From positions 1-34,620 of IMG/VR virus record IMGVR_UViG_3300005831_000036: 34,620 nucleotides of DNA; one strand, given 5' to 3'. The notes beneath the pieces are model-generated. The model was not told the DNA's origin, made no database searches, and saw only the letters and a list, made by a program, of their open reading frames with translations. The position numbers and the translations under genes are program-made. Positions within the stretch are counted from its first letter, which is position 1, and every line of letters begins with the position of its first letter. This DNA comes from a virus. Below are positions 17,761-26,013 of this stretch, in pieces.

Positions 17761-19883
17761 TGGGAATCATAGACCGCATTAAAGCCGCCAATCCGTTCGC
17801 ATCGAATCGGTCGGCCGCGCTAAGCCGTGTATGGTCACAGGCGCCACGCCTTGAGACTACGCGTTTACCTGACATGTTCTATAAAAGCCCTAGACTGGAT
17901 TCAGTGGACATGATAGCGGAAGCGGTGGCAGGTACATCGCTTTGCTTATATGATACTAAACAGCGTCGCAATAATCCCGATGAAGCCAAGAAACTGATAG
18001 ATCACCCGTTCCTAGACCTGATTGAACAGCCTTCAAGGGCATTCCCTGAGATAGACGGGCATCAATTACTAAAGATTATAGCGAGTTTTAATATACTATT
18101 AGGTGAAGGCTTTGTTGTAAAGGTACGCTCGGGCGGTACGGGTAGCAAGATAAACGAACTATTGTTTTTCCCGCCTTCATGGTGTACGCAAGTGCCAACC
18201 AACGGAAACCCAAATTTTCAGTTTATACCTTTTGGAGCCGCTGCTGGCCGTGCAATTACACTACCGCCAGAAGACGTTATCTGGTTTAAACGCGCTGACA
18301 TTTCAGACCCGTACGGTCGAGGTCGCGGACGCACAGAGCCAATCGGCGATGAAATCGATACCGACGAAATGAGTGCTAAGTTTCAAAAGAACACCATGTA
18401 CAACGATGGGTCAACGCCTTTCTGGGCTAACCTTCCAGGCGTAGACAAGGCAGGGCTTGATACATTAAAAGACGGATGGGCGCAAAAAGTATCAGGATGG
18501 CTTAACGCTAGAAAGCCTGCCTTTACTAACGCGGATAAGCTTGAGATCGTTAAGCTAGGCGAAAACATGAAAGACTTGGACTTTATCGAGTCCAGAAAGT
18601 TCTTGCGTGACGAATGTATTCATCATTACAAGATCCCGCCTGAAATGTTTGGCATACTTGAAAACTCAAACCGCTCGACTATCGACGCAAGTTACTACCA
18701 CTTTGCAAAGATGGCTGTAAAGCCTGAACTAGACTTTATAGCACGCGTATTCACTACACAGCTCTTACAATGTGACTTTGACGCAAGGTTAACTTGCGAC
18801 TTTGACTTTACCATTCCAGAAGACGAAGACTTCAGACTTAAAAAGGTAAACGAGGGCGTTGCTCGTGGAATGCTAACCCGTGGCGAATGGAAAAAAGCTA
18901 TGGGCTATCCTGTTTTACCTAGTGACAACGTTTACATTATGCCCGCAAACTTTATAGAAGTGCCACAAGGTCAAGCAATCCCAAAGCCTATTGCACCCGT
19001 AAAGCCTGCCTTAGAAGCGCCTAAACTTGAGGAACCGGAAGAACCCAAAGAGGAACCAGAGCCTGAAAAGCCGGTTAAGGCATACTTTACATTAAAGAGT
19101 GAAGAAAAGCTTGATGTGAAGCGTGAAGCTATCTGGAAAAGCGCAGACGCGGCCATGACTAAGAACGAGAACGGCTTTAAGGAAGCAGTCAAGAAGTTTG
19201 CTAATAACCAGTTGAGCCGAATAAGCATTAAAGATTATTCTACCGTTGAAAGCTGCATGAAGGGCGTTGACAAGGCGTTTATTGGAGCCGACGATGCACT
19301 GAAGCGGGCCTTACGTCCTGCATGGCTAGATGCTATGCAATCGGGCTATAATGTCGCACGTGACCAGTTAGGCATGAAAGGCTTATTTGACCTTGTAAAC
19401 GAGTACTTTTCTAAGTGGGTAGAAAAAGAAGGGCTGAAGCTTGCTAAGGACATAAACGGCACCACTTACGATGCACTTAGAGCTAAGATTCAAGAGTCTA
19501 TCAAGGCGGGCATTGAAGCAGGCGATAGCATGGCTAAGATCGGAAAGCAAGTCGATGCTGATTGTATTTTTATTTACACGCAAATGACAGAATCACGGGC
19601 TGAACTGATTGCACGGACTGAAACCATGCGTAGCGTGAACTTCGGGTCTTTTGTTACCTACAAACAGACAGGCGTTGAAAAGATTGAATGGATTGCAAGT
19701 CCCGGGAAGTCTACCCGTGAAGCTCACAGAGTCGGGGCGGCTTTCGGAGCACCTTTGATTGCCGATATTGACAAAGGATTTATGATAGGCGGAGAGCGTC
19801 TAATGTTTCCAGGTGACCCTAACGGAAGCGCAAGCAATACTTGTAATTGCAGGTGTACTACCGCTGCGATTATAGAACTATAA
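17760..19883 (+). CDS. Portal protein fused to MuF-type minor head protein
   Basis: 707 residues. Residues about 1-400 are an HK97/SPP1-type portal (DMFYKSPRLDSVDMIAEAV near the start; DECIHHYKIPPEMFGILENSNRS near 285-305; GMLTRGEWKKAMGYP). Residues about 400-440 are a Pro/Glu linker (EEPEEPKEEPEPEKP). Residues about 450-707 are a MuF head-morphogenesis domain: LIARTETMRSVNFGSFVTYK, WIASPGKSTREAHR, and a Cys-rich end NTCNCRCTTAA. Portals and MuF proteins are usually separate neighbouring genes; here they are one frame with no internal stop. It would form the DNA channel, with a MuF domain inside the head. It starts on the ferritin stop. Confidence 0.9.
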   Translation: MGIIDRIKAANPFASNRSAALSRVWSQAPRLETTRLPDMFYKSPRLDSVDMIAEAVAGTSLCLYDTKQRRNNPDEAKKLIDHPFLDLIEQPSRAFPEIDGHQLLKIIASFNILLGEGFVVKVRSGGTGSKINELLFFPPSWCTQVPTNGNPNFQFIPFGAAAGRAITLPPEDVIWFKRADISDPYGRGRGRTEPIGDEIDTDEMSAKFQKNTMYNDGSTPFWANLPGVDKAGLDTLKDGWAQKVSGWLNARKPAFTNADKLEIVKLGENMKDLDFIESRKFLRDECIHHYKIPPEMFGILENSNRSTIDASYYHFAKMAVKPELDFIARVFTTQLLQCDFDARLTCDFDFTIPEDEDFRLKKVNEGVARGMLTRGEWKKAMGYPVLPSDNVYIMPANFIEVPQGQAIPKPIAPVKPALEAPKLEEPEEPKEEPEPEKPVKAYFTLKSEEKLDVKREAIWKSADAAMTKNENGFKEAVKKFANNQLSRISIKDYSTVESCMKGVDKAFIGADDALKRALRPAWLDAMQSGYNVARDQLGMKGLFDLVNEYFSKWVEKEGLKLAKDINGTTYDALRAKIQESIKAGIEAGDSMAKIGKQVDADCIFIYTQMTESRAELIARTETMRSVNFGSFVTYKQTGVEKIEWIASPGKSTREAHRVGAAFGAPLIADIDKGFMIGGERLMFPGDPNGSASNTCNCRCTTAAIIEL

Positions 19884-19893
19884 GGAGTTATAC

Positions 19894-20268
19894 ATGGCAG
19901 ATTTAGTATCTTTTACCATTGAACAAGGCGCAACATTCCTGGGGACTATTACGCCGGTAGTGCCGGTTGATTATTCCGGCTATTACGGCGTGTGTCAGAT
20001 CAGAGCCGAGAATGACCCTACAAGCCCCGTGATAGCATCGCCTGTTGTGCTAGTAACTCCCGGAGTTTTAGGCGTTCATACTATTGCGCTTACAAGAGCC
20101 GAAACGCTAGCACTTCCAGTATCAGGCGCAACACGTTCAGACGTTACAAGCTACCAGTATGATATTTTTTTAACAAACGGCGCGGAAACTGAGACAATCA
20201 AGACCGCAAATGGTGTAATACAGGTAATCCCTTGCGTTACTCATTCATACCCTGCAATAACACACTAA
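19894..20268 (+). CDS. Small virion-region protein with beta fold
   Basis: 124 residues, SD AAGGAG before ATG 19894. The N-terminus FTIEQGATFLGTITPV, then YYGVCQIRAEND, then VIQVIPC, is the beta-sandwich pattern of small phage structural proteins often placed after the portal (BppU- or head-fibre-like). No TM segment. It probably belongs to head or neck assembly; the exact role is unknown. Confidence 0.6.
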   Translation: MADLVSFTIEQGATFLGTITPVVPVDYSGYYGVCQIRAENDPTSPVIASPVVLVTPGVLGVHTIALTRAETLALPVSGATRSDVTSYQYDIFLTNGAETETIKTANGVIQVIPCVTHSYPAITH

Positions 20269-20278
20269 GGAGTTTTTT

Positions 20279-20638
20279 ATGGGAACACAGATCAATAGTC
20301 AACAGGCCGCAAGCGGTCAAATGCTACGAGAGGAAGGCTTATCCTACAATATCGCGGACGCTATGGAAATGAGCATGGGCGGTAAGGGATGCAATATCAT
20401 TACCACCACAGCAAAAACCGACCCCGTAGCCGGTCAGGCCTTTGTTGCCTTGCACTGTATAACCGATTGCGTTTTCACAGCTTATACAGTACGCGCGTAT
20501 GCGCCCATACTGCCTACAAACGGCTTAAACGGAATTATCTTCCCTGCCGGTACTGTGCTATACGGCCAGTTTACGAGCATAACTCTTGCAAGCGGCAACA
20601 TGATTGCATATTGTGGAGTCAACAATGCTGGGGCATAA
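20279..20638 (+). CDS. Putative head-decoration protein
   Basis: 119 residues, SD AAGGAG. Beta-rich with Thr/Ala (CVFTAYTVRAYAPILP; GIIFPAGTVLYGQFTS). Size and strand pattern (IFPAGTVLYGQ-x3-ITLASG, the usual C-terminal barrel of small decoration-type proteins) resemble phage head-decoration or related surface proteins, but the sequence match is only from general features. It lies between the head proteins and a structural gene. Alternative: a chaperone or neck protein. Confidence 0.45.
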   Translation: MGTQINSQQAASGQMLREEGLSYNIADAMEMSMGGKGCNIITTTAKTDPVAGQAFVALHCITDCVFTAYTVRAYAPILPTNGLNGIIFPAGTVLYGQFTSITLASGNMIAYCGVNNAGA

Positions 20639-20789
20639 GCTAAGTCTTAAGCATAAAAACAATACACCGCTAAGCCCTGCCGCTTCTGTTGTTTGGCTAT
20701 TAAATGCGGATGCAGTTCCCGGTGTCGGGAAAACGTATGTCTGGAAAGACGACGCTATATGGGATGATGCAAATGTCTGGAAAGACTAA
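20625..20789 (+). CDS. Micro-protein with Trp-repeat end, 54 aa
   Basis: The start is taken at 20625 (MLGHKLSLKHKNN), which has TGGAG upstream; a further ATG at 20604 lacks an SD. The C-terminus carries YVWKDDAIWDDANVWKD, three Trp-Asp-rich units, like short Trp-repeat ends of small phage tail or head proteins. It overlaps the previous gene by 14 bases. Function unknown. Confidence 0.5.
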   Translation: MLGHKLSLKHKNNTPLSPAASVVWLLNADAVPGVGKTYVWKDDAIWDDANVWKD

Positions 20790-20801
20790 AAGGAGCTTTT
20801 G

Positions 20802-21686
20802 ATGGCAGGATATACAAGTATAGCAGACGGTGAAGCCGGTGCAAATATACGCGGTAAAATAAACACACAATTTTCAGAGCTATTCGGAGAAAATGCTAAA
20901 GCCATGATAAGCGTTGCTGATGCAGCTGCTTTGGCGGCTATTCCCGCGGAATATCTAGCAGTTGGTAAAATTGTTCACCAAGTAGACACATCTACGGATT
21001 ATGAATGGAACGGTGCAACATGGGATATACATATCCCTACAGGTGGTCAGTTTTTTGGTGAAGCTTATTTATACAACAATTCAACGGCTATGGCTATTGA
21101 TATTGTAAACATCTACCATGCGTGCCCTAACGGAGCGCAAGGTCTATTAAACGGCTTTACTTACAAAAACGGTAAAGTATCGGCTGTTTCGGGCGTTACA
21201 TCGGCTTCTGGTGGTACTAAAATTACTTGTACAAGCGTTGCACATGGCTTTCTTGATGGTGAAGTTATAACTATTACCAACTCAACCAACTATGACGGCG
21301 TTTACCTCGTAGAAAGCAAGACAGACGACACTTTTGTTGTCGCTAAAGCTTACGTAGCATCAAGAACCTTTAATGCTGTGCGCGGATTTAGCCTAAAAGC
21401 AGGCGCAACAACTTCAGGTACGTTTATACTTGACTGGAATTGTTCAGCAAAAAATGTAAGCGGTACGAATAAAGACTGGCGTATTGAAGCTAATGTAAAC
21501 CTTGTGGCAGAAGACAAGGCATCTAGCCAGGTACGGCTTCCATCGTCTACCGAAGCAAGCGCTTTAGCTGCAGGATGTATTCTGACTATTGCAGCCGGTG
21601 ATTATTTATGGATGAGCGTAAAAAACCTTACAGATTCGGTTGACCTTGTAATAGTTGATGCTAATCTAAGGATTAGGCGCGTATAA
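20802..21686 (+). CDS. Phage structural protein with beta-roll repeat
   Basis: 294 residues from ATG 20802 (AAGGAG at spacing 6; a TTG at 20799 is less likely). An N-terminal helical IADGEAGANIRGKINTQFSE segment like those opening tail/head fibre proteins is followed by a VGKIVHQVDTSTDYEWNG-type region. The middle VTSASGGTKITCTSVAHGFL with NSTNYDGVYLVESKTDDTF is the HG-x4-G-x-x-V-x-I, NYDG pattern of phage tail/baseplate ubiquitin-like or beta-barrel repeats. The C-terminal half is beta-rich. It is probably a head or neck fibre, exact role unknown. Confidence 0.5.
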   Translation: MAGYTSIADGEAGANIRGKINTQFSELFGENAKAMISVADAAALAAIPAEYLAVGKIVHQVDTSTDYEWNGATWDIHIPTGGQFFGEAYLYNNSTAMAIDIVNIYHACPNGAQGLLNGFTYKNGKVSAVSGVTSASGGTKITCTSVAHGFLDGEVITITNSTNYDGVYLVESKTDDTFVVAKAYVASRTFNAVRGFSLKAGATTSGTFILDWNCSAKNVSGTNKDWRIEANVNLVAEDKASSQVRLPSSTEASALAAGCILTIAAGDYLWMSVKNLTDSVDLVIVDANLRIRRV

Positions 21687-21695
21687 ACTTAGTAC

Positions 21696-21724
21696 TTGAC
21701 AGGTACTACATAATAGTGTAGTAT
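21696..21724 (+). promoter_or_regulatory. Promoter of protease-capsid unit
   Basis: TTGACA (21696-21701), 17-base spacer, TAGTAT (21719-21724). The -35 is inside an inverted repeat AGTAC-TTGACAG-GTACT. It shares AGTACTTGACA and GTGTAGTAT with the ferritin promoter. A TCGCT/AGCGA hairpin lies in the leader. Confidence 0.75.
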
Positions 21725-21765
21725 CTGTTTTAGACTATCGCTGTGAAGCGAAAGGAACCTTTTTA

Positions 21766-22536
21766 ATGGACAGCGCTCAAAAGCACTATACCGTAAAATC
21801 CCAGACCCTGGCCGATAGAACCATACGTTTTATTGGCTCTGACGAATCAATCGACCGTGACGGTGACACCATTGCACTAGACGGATGGGACATCAAGAAT
21901 TACATGGCTAACCCCGTAGCACTCTACGGGCATAACTCACTTGGCTTTCCAGTCGGCAAAACTCAAAGCATTACAATTGACAAACGCTCTGGCAAGATGT
22001 TTTTTGACATCTCGTTCCCTACCATTGAAGAACTTTCAAGCAATCCAAAAACTCCAAGCGAGCAAGCGCTAACAGTCGATGCAATTTATTGCATGGCAAA
22101 GGCAGGGCTTTTAAATGCCGTATCAGTAGGCTTTAGGGGCTTAGAGTATGAACCGATTGCAACGGGTAGAGCCTACAAAAAGCAAGAACTTATTGAAATA
22201 TCCATAGTACCTGTACCTGCTAATCCTAACGCGCTTGCCGTGTTAAGGTCGGCTAACACACAGGAAACCGTAATAAAAGGACTTAACATGGACATACAAG
22301 AAAAATCAGGCGCTCGCCTGTCTGCAAAGTCTAAAGAACGCCTTGCCCGCATACGTGCGAAATGCAACGACGTTATGAAAGAGCTTGACGACTTTGAGAA
22401 TGAACCTAATGTAAACGAGGAAGAACAGGGCGCACAGACTGCACCTTCTAACAACATACCACCTGAAAAATCTGCGGAAGCACCGCAAGCTAAAGCATAT
22501 TTTACTTTCGTTGAGAAAAACTCAACTGACAAATAA
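21766..22536 (+). CDS. HK97-type prohead protease
   Basis: 256 residues. His56 in LYGHNS, Ser120 in LLNAVSVGF, and the usual ELIEISIVPVPANPNAL stretch (about 143-160) identify the U35/S78 prohead protease, which cleaves the capsid delta/scaffold domain after assembly. The C-terminal about 80 residues are extended and Glu/Pro/Ala-rich, perhaps with scaffold function, ending KAYFTFVEKNSTDK. The motif KAYFT also occurs in the portal linker (about residue 440). It is downstream of a strong promoter and directly before the capsid gene. Confidence 0.9.
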   Translation: MDSAQKHYTVKSQTLADRTIRFIGSDESIDRDGDTIALDGWDIKNYMANPVALYGHNSLGFPVGKTQSITIDKRSGKMFFDISFPTIEELSSNPKTPSEQALTVDAIYCMAKAGLLNAVSVGFRGLEYEPIATGRAYKKQELIEISIVPVPANPNALAVLRSANTQETVIKGLNMDIQEKSGARLSAKSKERLARIRAKCNDVMKELDDFENEPNVNEEEQGAQTAPSNNIPPEKSAEAPQAKAYFTFVEKNSTDK

Positions 22537-22546
22537 GGAGTTATTC

Positions 22547-23728
22547 ATGGAAATGAACAAAGAACAATTTGATGCCATGCTCAACGAAACAGTTGAGAAA
22601 AAATTGGCTGAAAAGCAGGCTGAACAAAAGAAAAGCCTGAGAGCGGACTTCCAAGAGGCTTATGAGGCCAATCAGAAGTATGTAGAAAACAAAGGCTATA
22701 AAGAAGAAGCACCGGTTATCAAAGCCGCACGCCTCATTCGTCTAGCCGCTGCGGGTGCTTGTAACCCAGAACGCATGCTTGAAATCGCAAAGACTTCATG
22801 CCCTGACGATATGGAAATCAAAGGCTATGTACAGAAAGCCCTTGAAGCCGGCGTACCTACTAACGGCGGATTCGGTATTCCCGCACCTTTATCAGGACGC
22901 GTTATCGAAGCTCTTTATGCTAACACCCTGCTTGAGAAAACAGGCGTTTCACGCATTCCACTTGCCGCCGGTCGCTTAGACATGGCTAGAATGGACACCT
23001 CAAGCACAGTTGGTTGGGTTGGCGAACTGCCTACCAATACACCAACACAGCCCGTATTCGGTCAAGTATCTTTACAGGCTAAAAAGCTTGGCGCTAACTG
23101 CGAAATCAGTAACTCACTTTTACGATATAACAGTGTAGGAATTGATTCATGGGTAGCAAAAGACTTAAGCCACAAGTTTAAGATCGCACTTGATGCAGCT
23201 ATGCTTTATGGTGCTGGTACACAGTACACACCATCAGGCCTTACTAACTTAGGCGTACAGACAATCGGAAGCGCATCTACTGCACTTACACAAACAGCAC
23301 CTCGCGACATGATTGCTTTACTCAAAGCCGCTAACGTTGACATGACTAACGTAATCTGGATGATGTCACCACAGATGGAATCATGGCTCTTGAACCTCAA
23401 AACCACTACTGGCGCATGGATTTTCTTACCAGAAATGACCGAACGTGGTACACTTTGCGGATTCAAATACCTTGTTTCAACTAGCGTATCTTATACCGAT
23501 ACTACTACCGACTATGGTGATTTATGGCTTGGTGATTTTGATTACTTCATGTGGGGTGTAGGCCTTGATATGGAACTCAGAATGTCACAAGACGCATCAT
23601 ACGTATCAGGCGGAACCACTTACTCTGCATTCCAGAGAGACAGTACTTTAATTCGCGTTATTGGTGAACATGACTTCAATGTTATGCAACCAAAAGCGTT
23701 CGTTAAAGGAACCTGGTCAGTAGCTTAA
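22547..23728 (+). CDS. HK97-fold major capsid protein
   Basis: 393 residues from ATG 22547 (AAGGAG; a longer frame from 22511 overlaps the protease). An N-terminal charged coiled-coil delta/scaffold region (about 1-100, EKKLAEKQAEQKKSLRADF) is followed by the HK97 fold: GGFGIPAPLSGRVIEALYA, SSTVGWVGELPTNTPT, ANCEISNSLLRYN, LDAAMLYGAG, and a C-terminal QRDSTLIRVIGEHDFNV. Length and order fit. It builds the icosahedral shell, probably cleaved near residue 105 by the protease. It is followed by a hairpin that may limit downstream transcription. Confidence 0.9.
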   Translation: MEMNKEQFDAMLNETVEKKLAEKQAEQKKSLRADFQEAYEANQKYVENKGYKEEAPVIKAARLIRLAAAGACNPERMLEIAKTSCPDDMEIKGYVQKALEAGVPTNGGFGIPAPLSGRVIEALYANTLLEKTGVSRIPLAAGRLDMARMDTSSTVGWVGELPTNTPTQPVFGQVSLQAKKLGANCEISNSLLRYNSVGIDSWVAKDLSHKFKIALDAAMLYGAGTQYTPSGLTNLGVQTIGSASTALTQTAPRDMIALLKAANVDMTNVIWMMSPQMESWLLNLKTTTGAWIFLPEMTERGTLCGFKYLVSTSVSYTDTTTDYGDLWLGDFDYFMWGVGLDMELRMSQDASYVSGGTTYSAFQRDSTLIRVIGEHDFNVMQPKAFVKGTWSVA

Positions 23729-23735
23729 TAAAACG

Positions 23736-23760
23736 GCGCTGTCCTAACCGGCAGCGCTTT
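23736..23760 (+). terminator. Hairpin after the capsid gene
   Basis: GCGCTG/CAGCGC (23736-23741 with 23752-23757), 10-base loop, then TTTAAAA. The weak T-run makes it a partial terminator or 3' stability element for the capsid mRNA. Confidence 0.5.
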
Positions 23761-23782
23761 AAAACTATAAAGGAGACAACTA

Positions 23783-24232
23783 ATGAGCATTGTAAATAAA
23801 TTACCACAGCGAACAAAATCCGTTGCGGCCATAGTTCCCGCCGTTATTGACGGCACAAAAACCAACTCTGTTGTTATCGACAGACTTGGTTATCAGAGTA
23901 TGCAGATCAACCTTAACTATTCTGCTTGCGTAGGCGGTGGTGCACCATCGGCTGCAGCACTTTCTTTCAAGGTTTACTCAAATAGCGCTTCTAGCACCTC
24001 AAGCCCCGCGCCTGTTTTGCTTGCAACACTTGAGACAGCACGCAATATCCTTTTAGCAGGCTTTGCAACCTACTCAATCGATCTTAGCGCTGCAGATAGA
24101 TACGTTTTTGTAGAGTATGATTCAGACCTTACAGGCGGAACCACACCTTCAAATATCGTAGCTTGTGATTTCGTACTTGGTGACAAGAACGTACTTCCTG
24201 CAAACAGTACTGAAACTGTATACGGTAGATAA
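23783..24232 (+). CDS. Small capsid-region protein (possible decoration)
   Basis: 149 residues, SD AAGGAGACAACTA. Beta-rich, Ser/Ala/Thr-rich (VYSNSASSTSSPAPVLLATL; YVFVEYDSDLTGG). It lies directly after the capsid gene, which often holds a head-decoration or cement protein. Length and composition fit, but no family hallmark is clear. The stop overlaps the next gene's start region with no gap. Confidence 0.5.
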   Translation: MSIVNKLPQRTKSVAAIVPAVIDGTKTNSVVIDRLGYQSMQINLNYSACVGGGAPSAAALSFKVYSNSASSTSSPAPVLLATLETARNILLAGFATYSIDLSAADRYVFVEYDSDLTGGTTPSNIVACDFVLGDKNVLPANSTETVYGR

Positions 24233-24889
24233 ATGGCAATCATTGACGGCCTTACAACACTTGCAAGCGTAAAAGCAGAGCTTCAAATCTCTGACACCTC
24301 ACAAGATTCATTACTAGAAGCCCTTATAAACGCGAATAGCGCTTTAATCGGTAACTATGTAAAGCGAACCTTGAAAAGAGTAACACACGCTACAGAACCG
24401 TATGCCGTCAATGGTATGCTTAATTTATATTTACAAGAATATCCAATTCAAAGCGTCTCAGAAGTGAAGTTGTCCGGCGTTACGCTCCTCCTTAACGACG
24501 GTTATTTCTTGTCCAGTCTCGATGCTGAGGCTGGACGTTTATATAGAACTCAGGGATGGGCAAGCCGGTATTTATCCAGGGGAACTTTTCCCGATGTATT
24601 TGCCGGTATGCGCGATGTCACAGTATCGTACGTTTCAGGCTATTACCTACCCGCCGATTTACTCTATGTAGCAGGTCAAGCCGACAGTCTACCTTTAGCT
24701 ATTCAATTCGCTTGTAACAGGGCGGTTTGCGAGCGCTTTAGACAGGTAGAAGCGCAACAGGACGGTTTAGAGAGCCTCACGGAGGGACAATTAAGCTATA
24801 AGTGGCGCGCTATTACCCGCAACGGTTCAGGCTTATCAGACATGGTTGAAGGTATGCTTACCAATTACAAACGGATATATGTAGCATGA
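24233..24889 (+). CDS. Head-tail connector (gp6-like)
   Basis: 218 residues. The N-terminus TLASVKAELQISDTSQDSLL, followed by ALINANSALIGNYVKRTL, is the hallmark of the HK97 gp6/SPP1 gp15 adaptor family. The later DVTVSYVSGYYLPADL and PLAIQFACNRAVCERF match the second conserved helix. It forms a ring under the portal. The family is usually about 110-200 residues; this one has an extra about 50-residue beta stretch. It is followed by the head-closure gene with a 4-base overlap. Confidence 0.8.
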   Translation: MAIIDGLTTLASVKAELQISDTSQDSLLEALINANSALIGNYVKRTLKRVTHATEPYAVNGMLNLYLQEYPIQSVSEVKLSGVTLLLNDGYFLSSLDAEAGRLYRTQGWASRYLSRGTFPDVFAGMRDVTVSYVSGYYLPADLLYVAGQADSLPLAIQFACNRAVCERFRQVEAQQDGLESLTEGQLSYKWRAITRNGSGLSDMVEGMLTNYKRIYVA

Positions 24890-25218
24890 TACTTAACAGA
24901 AGTGTAGTAATACAGTCTAAAGTTACAACTCAGGATTCAGAAGGCTTGGCTATAAACACATATTCAATTTTTAAGACGATTAAAATGTGTGTACAGCCGA
25001 ACCGTTTGTCAGAAGTGCAGCTTAAGGTGTTCGGTGCAAGTGATATTGATGCAAACTGCAAACTTGCCTTTATTAAAACCGATTCTACCATTAAAGAGCT
25101 TATGCGCGTGATCGATGGCACAGACGTTTACGAAATTATAGCAAAAAACCCCTACGGCTTTAGAACACAGCATGATGAACTACTACTTAACCCTATCCAA
25201 GGGGTAAGAAATGACTAA
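24886..25218 (+). CDS. Head-tail joining (head-closure) protein
   Basis: 110 residues. The pattern SVVIQSKVTTQDSEGLAINTY with CVQPNRLSE and a later RVIDGTDVYEIIAKNPY is the SPP1 gp16/HK97 gp7-type head-closure barrel. It seals the portal-adaptor complex and joins the tail. The start overlaps the adaptor stop by 4 bases. Confidence 0.75.
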   Translation: MILNRSVVIQSKVTTQDSEGLAINTYSIFKTIKMCVQPNRLSEVQLKVFGASDIDANCKLAFIKTDSTIKELMRVIDGTDVYEIIAKNPYGFRTQHDELLLNPIQGVRND

Positions 25219-25630
25219 AAGCACAAAAGAACAAGTAGACGAAGCCGTAAAAGCCTTCAAAAGCGTATTCTTGCAGATAAATGATGAAATTGAAGCCGGA
25301 CTTATGATGGCCGGTGCACAGATAGAAGGCGACGCAAAGCGTAACTGGAAGGGACGGGAAGAAGAAAGCGTAAAAGGTGAAATGCCACGCGTTCAGACTG
25401 GCCGTTTACGCGGGTCAATCACTCATGCTTTACGCCGTGATATGTTCGGCTCTTCTGTTGAAATTGGTACAAACGTAAGCTATGCAAAGGCTGTTGAAAT
25501 GGGAACGTCTCAGACATGGCCTCACCCATTTTTAACGCCTGCATTAAATAAGACAAAGCCAAATATTCGTAAGTACATAGAAAACGCTATCAAGAAAGCA
25601 GTACAGGCAGGCACGTATGCTAAACACTAA
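25211..25630 (+). CDS. HK97 gp10-like tail completion protein
   Basis: 139 residues. The sequence GRLRGSITHALRRDMFGSSVEIGTNVSYAKAVEMGTS with WPHPFLTPAL is the HK97 gp10 signature (arginine turn, YA-x2-(V/L)E-x-GT, HPFL-x-PAL). It is needed for joining or completing the tail. The start overlaps the upstream stop by 8 bases and its end overlaps the next gene by 14. Confidence 0.9.
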   Translation: MTKSTKEQVDEAVKAFKSVFLQINDEIEAGLMMAGAQIEGDAKRNWKGREEESVKGEMPRVQTGRLRGSITHALRRDMFGSSVEIGTNVSYAKAVEMGTSQTWPHPFLTPALNKTKPNIRKYIENAIKKAVQAGTYAKH

Positions 25631-26003
25631 AGCATGGGTATGCGGGAAGCTTAAAGCTAACACAGCCTTAACCACTCTTTTGGGTGGCGCTGACAGAATC
25701 GGCTATATGTACCCGAACGATTTTACGGTTATGCCTCAAGTATGCTATCAAGAGCTTAATCAAAGCGCTGTTGACGAAGGCTACAAAGATAACTTTGCTA
25801 TAAGTTACGATACCGATATGCAGATCGACGTATGGACGGCTAACAACGTCTCTACAAGCTCGATTTCTATAGCTGTGTCTAGTGTCATGGAAGCCTTGCT
25901 TTTTAACCTTGATTCTGCTATAGATGTTCCAGACCCTGACACTAAGTTACAACATAAAGTTCTGCGGTTTAGTCGCAGAGTGATCGCAGAAGAATTGATA
26001 TAA
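25617..26003 (+). CDS. Tail terminator (DUF3168-like)
   Basis: 128 residues. The segments ALTTLLGGADRIGYMYPNDF, MPQVCYQELNQS and DMQIDVWTANNVSTSSIS, then VMEALLFNLDSA, have the order of DUF3168/SPP1 gp17 tail terminators, which cap the tail tube and bind the head. It overlaps the gp10-like gene. Downstream is the major tail protein with SD AAGGAG. Confidence 0.75.
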   Translation: MLNTKAWVCGKLKANTALTTLLGGADRIGYMYPNDFTVMPQVCYQELNQSAVDEGYKDNFAISYDTDMQIDVWTANNVSTSSISIAVSSVMEALLFNLDSAIDVPDPDTKLQHKVLRFSRRVIAEELI

Positions 26004-26013
26004 GGAGAGTATT

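Noticed and set aside
20389-20643. 84-codon frame over the decoration-like gene
   Set aside because: It overlaps a better gene with SD AAGGAG, has skewed Arg/Cys/His composition and no SD.
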